Shown piece after piece: positions 57,007 through 64,000 of a stretch of DNA of 64,000 bases; the stretch's first letter is position 1, and the number at the start of each line of letters is the position of its first letter. The DNA lies in assembly GCF_008039615.1 (NCBI RefSeq), contig NZ_VDUZ01000007.1, forward strand, positions 159,277-223,276. Direction: 5' to 3'. A model generated the notes under the pieces. That model was not told the DNA's origin. It was given only the letters and a program-made list of their open reading frames with translations, and ran no database searches. This DNA comes from Vineibacter terrae (GTDB taxonomy: Bacteria > Pseudomonadota > Alphaproteobacteria > Reyranellales > Reyranellaceae). Both the position numbers and the translations under genes were made by a program.

Positions 57007-57529
57007 TCATTCCACTAGCGATCGGTCACGTCGCATCAAGAATCTTAACTGCGGCCGTCCGGTTTGTCGCTCGGTTTCAGCGTAACGCACAGGAAGTAGT
57101 CATGGGTCCCCATCTTCGCGCTTGAAACGCACGCCTCCCAGGTGAATCAGCCTGCTGATGGGGCGTCGCGGGTCTGTCATCTCTCACCATCTCAGACAAG
57201 CCACACGTAGCTGCCATCAGCCCATGGTAAGACCTGAGGTGGTTCTCGGCCATGGTTTAATCGGTAGCGCGACCTCGATTGGGCAGCCCAGGGCTCAGCA
57301 CCCTCGCGAATTCCACCAACTTCCGGTGCTGCTCGTCGGTCTTAAAGGTCCGATGTTATTGGTGGTCTCGCGCAGCACGTCCCGGATCTGGCCTCGTTCC
57401 CGTTTGGTAGACCATTGTGGGCGTCCACGCTTAGCGCGGCGCGGAACCAAGGCGACCCCCCCAGCCGTCGGGTGACTACGGGTCGGCGTCTACTCGCCGA
57501 CGACCCATCCCGACCGCTTCAACGCCGAG
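57007..57529. other. No gene seen
   Basis: Upstream region of the ATPase-protease operon; only short frames. Confidence 0.35.
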
Positions 57530-57751
57530 ACCGCCGAAACCCACTACCGCCAAGCCCTTGCCCTCGCCGAGCCACGCGGCATGCGACCGCTGATCGCCCC
57601 ACTGCCACCACTGCCTCGGCAAGGTCTATAGGCTGACTGATAGGCAGCAAGGGACGCAGGAGCACCTCATCACCGCCGTGACGATGTACCGCGAGATGGA
57701 CATGACGTACTGGCTGGAGCAGGCGGAGGCGGAGATGGGGCAGCTTACGTA
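57530..57751 (+). pseudogene. TPR C-terminus of an adenylate-cyclase/LuxR-like protein
   Basis: AETHYRQALALAEPRGMRPL in one frame and HCHHCLGKVYRLTDRQQGTQ, VTMYREMDMTYWLEQAEAEM in another form the usual C-terminal TPRs of large cyclase-TPR regulators. A one-base shift is near 57598. The rest is absent. Confidence 0.6.
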
Positions 57752-57783
57752 GGGTGGCCTTCTTGCAGGAAACCATGCTGAGG

Positions 57784-58389
57784 TCATGCGCTGCCAGTAG
57801 ATGCGCCACGGCCTCCGATGATCTTGAGGTGCCGCAGGGCCGCCTCAGCCTCCACCTTTAGCGACCAGCCGTGCCATGTGGTGCCGTCCGGCCGCTTATG
57901 GGGCGTCATGTCGATGATGAGACCTGAGTAGAACGGCTCGCCGGGGCGATCCTGCGACGGTGGGGCCTTGCCGAGAAAAGCTTCCCGCAACTTGCACATG
58001 CCGCCAACTACGCGGTTGATTACCGCGCCGTCCCGATAGCCGACTTTGACGGCGAGTGTGTGGAAGTCGAGGTCCGGGTTCCCGGCGATCGTCTTCAGCA
58101 CTTTGGCTTCTGCGACACTGGGGCACTCCTTCTCAAAGGCCTGGACTACGCGATCGAACAGGCCGAGGTCTTTGACCTTGTCCCGGACGGCGTCCTTTGC
58201 TGCCTGACGCTGGTCATGCTCCTCTCTCTCGCGACGCTTCCACTCTTCGTTGATAGCCGCCAGCACAGCGGACGCCTCAGCCTTCTTGACCTGGGAACCC
58301 TTTTCTAAAATTCGCCGGACGTTGTCCTCAAGGGTCTTTAGGTCCTTGGCCTCCATTCGCCCAACCTTTGCGATGATCGCGCTCGTCAT
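57784..58389 (-). CDS. Hypothetical protein
   Basis: ATG 58389 has GGGGGAG upstream; the 99 codons before it are non-coding in style. The 201 residues are helical and charged at the start (AKVGRMEAKDLKTLEDNVRR, EEWKRREREEHDQRQAAKDA), then KTIAGNPDLDFHTLAVKVGY and a segment PFYSGLIIDMTPHKRPDG. No family recognised. Confidence 0.6.
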   Translation of the reverse strand: MTSAIIAKVGRMEAKDLKTLEDNVRRILEKGSQVKKAEASAVLAAINEEWKRREREEHDQRQAAKDAVRDKVKDLGLFDRVVQAFEKECPSVAEAKVLKTIAGNPDLDFHTLAVKVGYRDGAVINRVVGGMCKLREAFLGKAPPSQDRPGEPFYSGLIIDMTPHKRPDGTTWHGWSLKVEAEAALRHLKIIGGRGASTGSA

Positions 58390-58490
58390 GGCTCCCCCTT
58401 GAACCGTCGCCCTTTCGACGGCCGCTGCTGCGTGTCCCTCCATCTTGAGCGAGGGCGCTGCGGATTGGTGCTTGAACATGGTCCGAAGCG

Positions 58491-58760
58491 GTGTGGTTGC
58501 AGGCTCGGCAGCAGGAGCTGCGCGGCCTGACGGGCTATCGGTGTGACGACATCTACCCCGCATCGGATCCGGCGGTGAGCGGCGCGCGCGTTTTGGTGTA
58601 CGAGCGGCCCGACTACGTCGGGCAACCCGTGCGATGGCCGCCACTTCGCAACATTCTGGGAGGCGTGAGCGCGGAAGGCTGCTCATACACGGTCCGGAGC
58701 CGAGCGGTTCGGGCCGTTCGCCAGCGCGACATCGGCCTCACGCTTTTCATGACCGCGTAG
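58491..58760 (+). CDS. Possible small hypothetical protein
   Basis: Third-position GC is high in the frame (GYRCDDIYPASDPAVSGARV, LVYERPDYVG), but start and family are unclear and a minus-strand frame overlaps it. Confidence 0.25.
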   Translation: MWLQARQQELRGLTGYRCDDIYPASDPAVSGARVLVYERPDYVGQPVRWPPLRNILGGVSAEGCSYTVRSRAVRAVRQRDIGLTLFMTA

Positions 58761-58778
58761 GCTGTCACTGCCTTACGC

Positions 58779-59160
58779 TCATTCTGCCACCGCTTCGATG
58801 ATCGCGATGCCGGAAGGAGAGGCCGTGGAATGATCCGCCTAAAAGCCGGCCGTCGCGAACAGGCGTTCATACTCGGTAGCGGTGCGTTCGCGCGCCCAAA
58901 CAGAGCGAGCATGTGCAGATCCATCCGGATCGGGACCGGGTTGTCATGAGTGTGCTCCGGCAGCACGGCTTCGACAGTAACACGGATGCCAGCAGGACGA
59001 TCGCGCGCTGGCAATTCCCAAGGACAGCAAGGGCGGCGGCGTCATCTCCCCGGTTATGCGGCACGGGCGACAACACATAGAGGTCACCCTCGGCGGGTAC
59101 GTCCGAGGAGATCTCTCCGGCGACGACGTCGCAACGCTTCGCGAGACGGCGGTCGGTAGG
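58779..59160 (-). pseudogene. O-methyltransferase C-terminal remnant
   Basis: In three frames: AGEISSDVPAEGDLYVLSPV, DDAAALAVLGNCQRA; then VTVEAVLPEHTHDNPVPIRM, DLHMLALFG; then TEYERLFATAGF, a stop, and SPSGIAIIEAVAE. This is the SAM-binding half of a methyltransferase-2-type enzyme, with several frameshifts and an internal TAG. Confidence 0.6.
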
Positions 59161-59231
59161 GCCGCGATTTTTCCCCGCGCCGACCGATCCGGTGCAGATA
59201 TTTGCGCACGTATCATGCAATCGTATTTAGG

Positions 59232-59260
59232 TTGTACAGTCAGGACTGACTGACTATATT
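59232..59260 (+). promoter_or_regulatory. Promoter of the HUH gene with operator O1 in its spacer
   Basis: TTGTAC (59232-59237), 17 bases, TATATT (59255-59260). The operator ACAGTCAGGACTGACTGA (59236-59253) fills the spacer, so a bound repressor would block RNA polymerase. Confidence 0.8.
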
Positions 59261-59288
59261 GGTTTCCGCGCATCTCTGTGAGACCGAA

Positions 59289-60152
59289 ATGTCATCCGTC
59301 GTCGTCCCCAGCCCGCTCGAAGAGTTGCTGACGCAGAAGCGTTGCCAGCTCGCTGAACAGCGGAAGCGAGAGAACTCGAAGCCATGCAAATCGGCCTCAG
59401 ATTATCTGGTCGAGCAGGCGCCCTCGGAGGAGCACGAAATTCTAAGTATGCTGCAGTTCTGCGGCTGGATGATGGGTGCGTCCCCGATGCCGCATATAGT
59501 ACGTCTTACCTATAGGAGTAAGTTTGAGCTGACCACCTTGCAACGGAAAGCAGTCCGCCACAGGAGGCCCCTGGCAATATCTGCGCCGGTGCTGTGGACC
59601 AGAGCCTCCTGGAGGCTGCGGTGCGTGTATTACGGGATCGCCCTGCGGATGGTGGCACCCTCCGTGCATTTTACGGTGCGTCTTTCCCATGAAGTCCATG
59701 CCCGTGCATGCGATAGCGATCGGGGCTATATCCGCTATCTTCAACGCCACATTTCGCAGATCCTGCAGCGGAATTTGGGGACTGTACCGCCTTTCTATTT
59801 CGTCGTGGAGGCTGATGGGCCTAACGACATTGAGCCCCACCTCCATGGCGGTATCGGCATTGCGTCTCTATCCCTCCGGCAGCAGGCGAAGATCCGGAAA
59901 CTGCTGCGCGTAGCCGCTGGCGAGTTTCCGGATCCCAAAGCCCGCCGATACCAAGCCAGGCTCGGGCAGTTCACCGACCTCATCGGGTGGAGCGGGTACA
60001 TCACCAAGGCATTCGATCCGACCCAGGGCGAGATTGACGGTCGGCTGGTGGGCGTTACCGCTCGGGTCGCCAGCCTTGCGCGGGAACTCTATGAGGAGGA
60101 CCGGGCCTGTCTGCTCGCCCTATACGCCGAGCTTGCTTCATCCGAAACATGA
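59289..60152 (+). CDS. Putative HUH-type replication initiator
   Basis: ATG 59289 opens MSSVVVPSPLEELLTQKRCQ (287 aa). Three motifs in order fit rolling-circle initiators: SVHFTVRLSHEVHA (motif I), PPFYFVVEADGPNDIEPHLH with HLHG (the HxH metal site, motif II), and IGWSGYITKAFDP (Tyr with Lys three after, motif III). The C-terminus has ASLARELYEEDRA, shared with the gene at 60880. Likely nicks one strand to start replication or transfer. Motif assignment is by eye. Confidence 0.65.
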   Translation: MSSVVVPSPLEELLTQKRCQLAEQRKRENSKPCKSASDYLVEQAPSEEHEILSMLQFCGWMMGASPMPHIVRLTYRSKFELTTLQRKAVRHRRPLAISAPVLWTRASWRLRCVYYGIALRMVAPSVHFTVRLSHEVHARACDSDRGYIRYLQRHISQILQRNLGTVPPFYFVVEADGPNDIEPHLHGGIGIASLSLRQQAKIRKLLRVAAGEFPDPKARRYQARLGQFTDLIGWSGYITKAFDPTQGEIDGRLVGVTARVASLARELYEEDRACLLALYAELASSET

Positions 60153-60159
60153 CCGTGGT

Positions 60160-60684
60160 TCAGGCTTTTGATTTTGAAGGCCGTGGTCGGCTGGGCGGGT
60201 CGTCCTCATCTTCCGATGGGGAACCCCAGCTTCCAAATCCAGGACCTTGCATCGCCGTGGTGTCCGCGTATCGTGGACTTGGTGGCGGCGCCTGACCTGA
60301 GTCTGTCAGCGCCTCGGCGAGGGCCTTGAGCTTCTCCCTCTGCTTCGCGGTAGCCAGCGCCGGAACGGAGCCACCGATCATCTTCCTGAGCTCCGCCAGC
60401 AGCCGTCGCTCATTCTCGCTGACGGCCTCGCGGATGACCTGATTGATCGTTTCCAACATTTCGGGTTGATATTCAGCGAGGGCGAGCCGCAGCAGTTCGA
60501 CCCGCTCCATGCCAAGAACATCCGCCAGCGCCGGGATCTTGCTGATCGGCAGCCGCATCTCGCCCATCTTGATCATGGCAACGATGTTCGACCGGCTGTA
60601 GCCGATCGCATCAGCGATCTCCCGGTGGGTGAGGCCGGACTCGTCGATCCGTTTGGCGAGAAACTGGTGTAGCGGCTTGTTCAT
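60160..60684 (-). CDS. Cro/C1-type helix-turn-helix repressor
   Basis: Start at ATG 60684 (MNKPLHQFLAKRIDESGLTH), since the further upstream ATG lies inside an operator. HREIADAIGYSRSNIVAMIK is the helix-turn-helix, followed by MRLPISKIPALADVLGMERV; the C-terminal half is helical (VIREAVSENERRLLAELRKM) with an acidic, Pro/Ser-rich tail. It is convergent with the HUH gene and divergent from the paralogue, and probably binds O1, O2 and O3. Confidence 0.8.
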   Translation of the reverse strand: MNKPLHQFLAKRIDESGLTHREIADAIGYSRSNIVAMIKMGEMRLPISKIPALADVLGMERVELLRLALAEYQPEMLETINQVIREAVSENERRLLAELRKMIGGSVPALATAKQREKLKALAEALTDSGQAPPPSPRYADTTAMQGPGFGSWGSPSEDEDDPPSRPRPSKSKA

Positions 60685-60734
60685 GGGCGGTCCCGGTTTC
60701 TGGCAGGGACAGCACAATCTGCCTAAAGTTGCAA

Positions 60735-60752
60735 CAGTCATCGCTGACTGTT
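60735..60752 (-). promoter_or_regulatory. Operator O3 upstream of the repressor gene
   Basis: ACAGTCATCGCTGACTGT, a near-perfect palindrome of the same family, 51 bases before the repressor ATG: probable autoregulation. Confidence 0.7.
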
Positions 60753-60796
60753 TCTAAATGTGATGTGAGCAAGAAACATGCGATTTCATGTTCCAT

Positions 60797-60825
60797 TTGA
60801 CAGTCAGTGCTGACTGACTTATACA
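60797..60825 (+). promoter_or_regulatory. Promoter of the paralogue gene with operator O2 in its spacer
   Basis: TTGACA (60797-60802), 17 bases, TATACA (60820-60825). Operator ACAGTCAGTGCTGACTGA (60800-60817) lies across the spacer, exactly as at O1. Confidence 0.85.
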
Positions 60826-60879
60826 GGATCTACCAAGCGACGCCACGGGCATCGCAGTTCTCCAAGGGGAAAATCAACA

Positions 60880-61722
60880 ATGACCACCGACATCTCGGCG
60901 CTGCCGGCGGCGCTGACCGCACCGTCGTTTGTGTTCAAGGGGGTTACCGGGGGCCAGACTCAGGTCCAGGTGGCGTCGACCCACCTGCCCTGGCGGGGCA
61001 TCGACCCGATGCCCGGTGAAGCCACCCTGAACGCCATCGGCGCTTGCATGTGGCGCCGGGCCAGTGCGGGGGCGTTGCGCTTCGATAAGAAGTCTGCATT
61101 TGCCTCGGCTCGCGTGGAAATCCGTTCCGCCGCGTACGCTCTCTACGGCCATCGCCACACGCCTGTCCTGTCTCCCGGCTTTGACGCTGCGGATGAGCTT
61201 TCGGCATGGTTCTATTCGTTCGCCGCGGTCGCGCTGAACGGACCGTCCCGGACTTTCAAGGCGCGGGTTGACGTCACGCCTGCCCATCGGCCGACGTCCA
61301 AGTACCGCACCGCAGGAGAGCTGGTCGCGAAACGTTTGCGCAGCTCCTTCGGTACCCACAAGCCTTTTGCCATGGGGGTTGTCCGGCTGGCCGGCGAGGA
61401 CGCCTGTGAGGTGCGCGGGATTGTGAGCGCCCGGCATCTCGCTGACGGAGAAGTAGCCGCCGCACTGGAGCGCGCGTTTCCGGTCAAGGGAGTCGAAGTT
61501 TTCTTCGATGACGTCCCGCGGATCGAAAGCGACATCCGGCAGCTCAATCGCATGAGGATGACCGCTTCCGACGCCGGTCGCCTGACCGGCATCGTGGCGA
61601 ACCCCAAAGTGCTTGGGCTTGCGCGTGAATTGTATGAGCAGGATCTGGTCGAACTCGGGCGCCTCCAGCGGGCGCGGCGTCGCCAGAAGAATGCGCAGAT
61701 CGTCTCCGACGTACGGCACTAA
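60880..61722 (+). CDS. Divergent paralogue of the HUH protein, motifs lost
   Basis: ATG 60880 follows AGGGGA. The 280-residue protein shares the C-terminal LGLARELYEQDLVELGRLQR with the HUH gene's SLARELYEEDRACLLALY and has a similar length and domain order, but no HxH or Tyr-x-x-Lys motif. KRLRSSFGTHKPFAMGVVRL and ACEVRGIVSARHLADGEVAA occupy the place of motifs I-II. It may be a structural partner, copy-control factor or DNA-binding derivative. Same operator type as the HUH gene. Confidence 0.6.
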   Translation: MTTDISALPAALTAPSFVFKGVTGGQTQVQVASTHLPWRGIDPMPGEATLNAIGACMWRRASAGALRFDKKSAFASARVEIRSAAYALYGHRHTPVLSPGFDAADELSAWFYSFAAVALNGPSRTFKARVDVTPAHRPTSKYRTAGELVAKRLRSSFGTHKPFAMGVVRLAGEDACEVRGIVSARHLADGEVAAALERAFPVKGVEVFFDDVPRIESDIRQLNRMRMTASDAGRLTGIVANPKVLGLARELYEQDLVELGRLQRARRRQKNAQIVSDVRH

Positions 61723-61851
61723 GCCAGGCACCTGCCCCGGCGCGCAATAAAGCCGCCGGGGCTCTGGGGTTTGAACCGCTCATCGCCGCGCCGGCGCTAT
61801 CTGGCTGGCCCTTTAGAACGGACCAGCCGCACGTCGGTGACCCGTTTGTCG

Positions 61852-61938
61852 ATGGTGACGCGATGCGATTCGCTCCTGGAACTGATGAGGGAATGGCGCC
61901 AGCGGCACGGGCGCTCCGCGCCGGGCGGGTATGAGTAG
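61852..61938 (+). CDS. Small ORF (28 aa) overlapping the next gene start
   Basis: MVTRCDSLLELMREWRQRHG and on to GGYE, stop TAG at 61936-61938, eight bases into the next gene. Possibly translated and coupled; weak evidence. Confidence 0.3.
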   Translation: MVTRCDSLLELMREWRQRHGRSAPGGYE

Positions 61939-63379
61939 GACGATGATCGAGGTTCGCAAGTTTGAGGAAGTCTTTGCGCTGGTGCGACGCGCTGGGCAGC
62001 TTACAGACGCGGAAAAGGCACTGATCTTGGCCGACCGGGACGCCACCCTCGCGTTGAGTATGGACCCGATTTTCCTCAATGCCATGGGCAACGATTTCGA
62101 GCAGTTGGTCCGCGATGCAGCATTCATTTGCAGCCTCGATGATCCCGACCTCCCGGAATGGTACAGGCCCTACGAGGGCCTCCTGGAGCCCGCGCAGATG
62201 AAGAACCTGCGGCAAATCTGGTGGGCACCGATCGGTGGAATGGATGGTGGGTCAGGCAAGACGGGTGCCGACTTGTCGCCCAAGAGGATTGATCCTGCTG
62301 CGACCCGTGAGGAAGTGGGGCCAGTAGCGCCGGCCTCGCGCACTGCAGAGAACCCTGAGCCTGTTGCCTCTGCGGCGTCCGACTCGAGGATCGAGAAAGG
62401 GCTTGAGACCGTTGATAGAGACGACGATGTTGCCACTGTGACGACATCATCCGTGTCATGCACGGCACGCGATCTCGCCGCACCCTTGGTGTCCACGTCG
62501 ACGCATCGGTCGAGCAAGGTTGAGACGGAAGGAGATGTGGCTGCACCAGGCAAACGCGGAAAACGAAGTCGCGCCGGCATCCCATTCGTTCCTGCACCTG
62601 GCGAACGCCTGACGTTGTCCCATGACAAGATGATGGTACAGCTCGAAAAGGTCACTCGAGAGATCGGGCCATCCAAGATGCGCTTGAGGGACGCCTATCT
62701 CCTCGATCCGCAGTTCAGGCGTGCGTACAACAGCATCAACATTGAGCTGAACATTCGCGGCCGAGTTGCCCCGTACTGGCGCCCGCACCCCAAGCTGCCG
62801 CCGGTTGGCCATACCGCTGGCCAGAAGGTCCTGAACAACGACAAGCGCGTGCTAGACCTGCATTGGCTGTTCCTCCATGCCCGTCCCGCGTCACTACGTG
62901 ACCTTCGGTTTCAGGATCTGTTCAAGGGCGATGAGTTCGATTATGTGTCCGCCTGGACCCTCGTCGAGACCATAGGCAAGACGACGCACATTCTGGGACA
63001 CCTCAATCTGTCGCTCGAGACGCAGATGGGGTTGACGGCCCTGCGAAGCCGGGACGCTCGTGAGCTCTTCAGCGTGATCGAGAAGGATGCCGACGCACTC
63101 GCGAACCGTCTCCGCCACTCCCGCCAGCCCAGGTACGAAATGGTCGCCGACGATTGGAGAAACGTCTGGCTGGCATACGGGATCGCCATGGCGTCGATCT
63201 CGGGTGGTTCCAGCAGCGTCGCCGAGCCGACGATTCGCCACGTCGCGTCTATCTATCGGCTCATTACGGGTCGGGTTGAGCGTATGGAGGGCGATCCGGA
63301 CGCGCAGACCATCTGCGATAGGGCCATCGGAGACAAGCTGAAGCGTATCAAGTCGTGGGTGGCTAAGGGGGCAGCATGA
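61931..63379 (+). CDS. Large hypothetical protein of the replicon-like element
   Basis: A 482-residue protein. The N-terminal part (VRKFEEVFALVRRAGQLTDA, ILADRDATLALSMDPIFLNA) is helical; a low-complexity Ser/Thr/Ala/Val linker (~130-210) follows; the C-terminal part (LDLHWLFLHARPASLRDLRF, AWTLVETIGKTTHILGHLNL) is again helical. No known domain is recognised. It follows the paralogue and is the last gene before a strong terminator, so it is probably part of the same element. Confidence 0.6.
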   Translation: MSRTMIEVRKFEEVFALVRRAGQLTDAEKALILADRDATLALSMDPIFLNAMGNDFEQLVRDAAFICSLDDPDLPEWYRPYEGLLEPAQMKNLRQIWWAPIGGMDGGSGKTGADLSPKRIDPAATREEVGPVAPASRTAENPEPVASAASDSRIEKGLETVDRDDDVATVTTSSVSCTARDLAAPLVSTSTHRSSKVETEGDVAAPGKRGKRSRAGIPFVPAPGERLTLSHDKMMVQLEKVTREIGPSKMRLRDAYLLDPQFRRAYNSINIELNIRGRVAPYWRPHPKLPPVGHTAGQKVLNNDKRVLDLHWLFLHARPASLRDLRFQDLFKGDEFDYVSAWTLVETIGKTTHILGHLNLSLETQMGLTALRSRDARELFSVIEKDADALANRLRHSRQPRYEMVADDWRNVWLAYGIAMASISGGSSSVAEPTIRHVASIYRLITGRVERMEGDPDAQTICDRAIGDKLKRIKSWVAKGAA

Positions 63380-63519
63380 CGCCGGCACAGTCCGTGCCGC
63401 TCGAACGCCTCGCCGCCACTTGGAACACCATGCGGAAGAGGTAATGGACGGGCCGGCGGAAGAGCAAGTGGAAGATCGCCTGGAATATCACTTGAAGAAA
63501 AACCCTTTTGTGAGAGGCA

Positions 63520-63612
63520 CTTATCCTGACTGAATGCTGATATAACTTAATAGCACGGTAGCTTTCATAGCTTGGTAGCTCTAAAGCTCTTGTAAATACT
63601 AATAATAAAAAT
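63520..63612. other. AT-rich tract with short repeats, possible origin
   Basis: An unusually AT-rich stretch for this genome, with GGTAGCT twice (in CACGGTAGCTTTCATAGC and CTTGGTAGCTCTAAAGC) and a partial operator-like CTGACTGAATGCTGATATA at its start. It lies just after the element's last gene; such tracts can be unwinding regions, but nothing here proves it. Confidence 0.35.
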
Positions 63613-63616
63613 AAGG

Positions 63617-63674
63617 GCCGCGCCTCAGCCTTGCCCGCGCTCCGCGCGGCTGGCGGCTGGTCGCGGCTTTTTTT
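63617..63674 (+). terminator. Bidirectional terminator
   Basis: GCCGCG (63617-63622) and CGCGGC (63662-63667) close a long hairpin (inner GCCAGCC-type pairing) followed by seven T; on the other strand the hairpin is followed by CCTTATTTTTATT. Confidence 0.65.
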
Positions 63675-63886
63675 ATCCCGGGAGCAGGTCCTTGAAGGAA
63701 TAGTCGGATGGTGCGCCCGGCGTTTAAGGGTCTTCCCTAAGGTGGGGCCTTCCCCGGGGTGGGGCCTTCCTCTCCGGCGCGACCTTGGCGTTCTCAAGCT
63801 CTACGTCGCTGACCCCGCTCACCGACATGGGGGTAAGCGTGCGCGCTCTGAAGGCCGGCACGCATTATAAAGTGGCTCTTCGACGT
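63675..63886. other. Intergenic, short GC-rich tandem
   Basis: GGTGGGGCCTTCC occurs twice in tandem (about 63740-63772). No gene convincing. Confidence 0.4.
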
Positions 63887-64000
63887 TTCAAATGGAATTG
63901 ACGAGTTTGGGTAGTGGAGCGCCAACGAGATAGATCATGGCGATGAAGGTATCGACGTTGCGATAGCCGCGGGCGCGGGCACGGACGAGTTGGAACATGC
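63887..64000 (-). CDS. Transposase C-terminus, gene runs off the window
   Basis: The minus frame ends FQLVRARARGYRNVDTFIAM, IYLVGAPLPKLV and stop at 63887-63889. This is the usual end of ISL3-like transposases (…ARGYR…FI…YLV.G.L). Only 37 residues are visible. Confidence 0.65.

Noticed and set aside
63363..63797. 144-aa minus frame
   Set aside because: Runs through a strong bidirectional terminator and AT-rich DNA; no domain.

Overview
The window is high-GC DNA from an alphaproteobacterium. The left end has the conserved minus-strand order rplU, rpmA, obgE, proB, proA, (two secreted-protein genes), nadD, rsfS, rlmH. The accessory genes (Tat-type signals, DUF3300/DUF2950 pair, IS66, DUF4102-type integrase) fit Hyphomicrobiales- or Reyranella-like lineages, but I cannot name a genus from the sequence alone.

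Layout. Positions 1-6700 are a tightly packed housekeeping cluster for translation, ribosome assembly, proline synthesis and NAD synthesis, with coupled starts and hairpins at two junctions. A tRNA-Ser(CGA) lies at 6938-7027. Its last 14 bases recur at 53348-53361, beside a tyrosine integrase that reads away from that copy. A 19-base arm-like repeat lies just inside each end. I read 7.0-53.4 kb as a 46-kb mosaic island integrated at this tRNA. Parts of it (tamB, porin, L-serine ammonia-lyase, DUF3300/DUF2950, transport proteins, radical SAM) may be older or captured DNA.

Inside the island, phage remnants (two lysis-like fragments each ending in a terminator, a gp10-like gene, a DEVLDY-type gene, an HNH fragment) alternate with cargo. 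The cargo includes a proteasome-like N-terminal threonine hydrolase with a small partner gene (7.9-9.5 kb), a Tat-signal L-serine ammonia-lyase, a C13 caspase-like peptidase, a nested pair of IS66 elements and a 5'-truncated group II intron. The right end (45.3-53.2 kb) is a phage-satellite-like module: an uncharacterised gene pair, an AlpA regulator, a Toprim/DUF3987 primase-helicase, a coding region with 20-bp inverted repeats, a terminase small subunit and the integrase.

Outside the island, 53.5-57.0 kb holds an AAA ATPase and subtilisin-like protease pair that matches the IetAS defence/plasmid-stability system. From 59.2 to 63.7 kb there is a small replicon-like element: a putative HUH replication initiator, a divergent paralogue, a Cro/C1-type repressor and a large unknown protein. 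Three copies of one palindromic operator control it, two of them sitting exactly in the 17-base spacers of promoters. The window ends in the C-terminus of a transposase. Many short decayed genes (sirtuin, O-methyltransferase, TPR cyclase-like, Pta, AraC, nuclease, autotransporter) show repeated insertion and decay.
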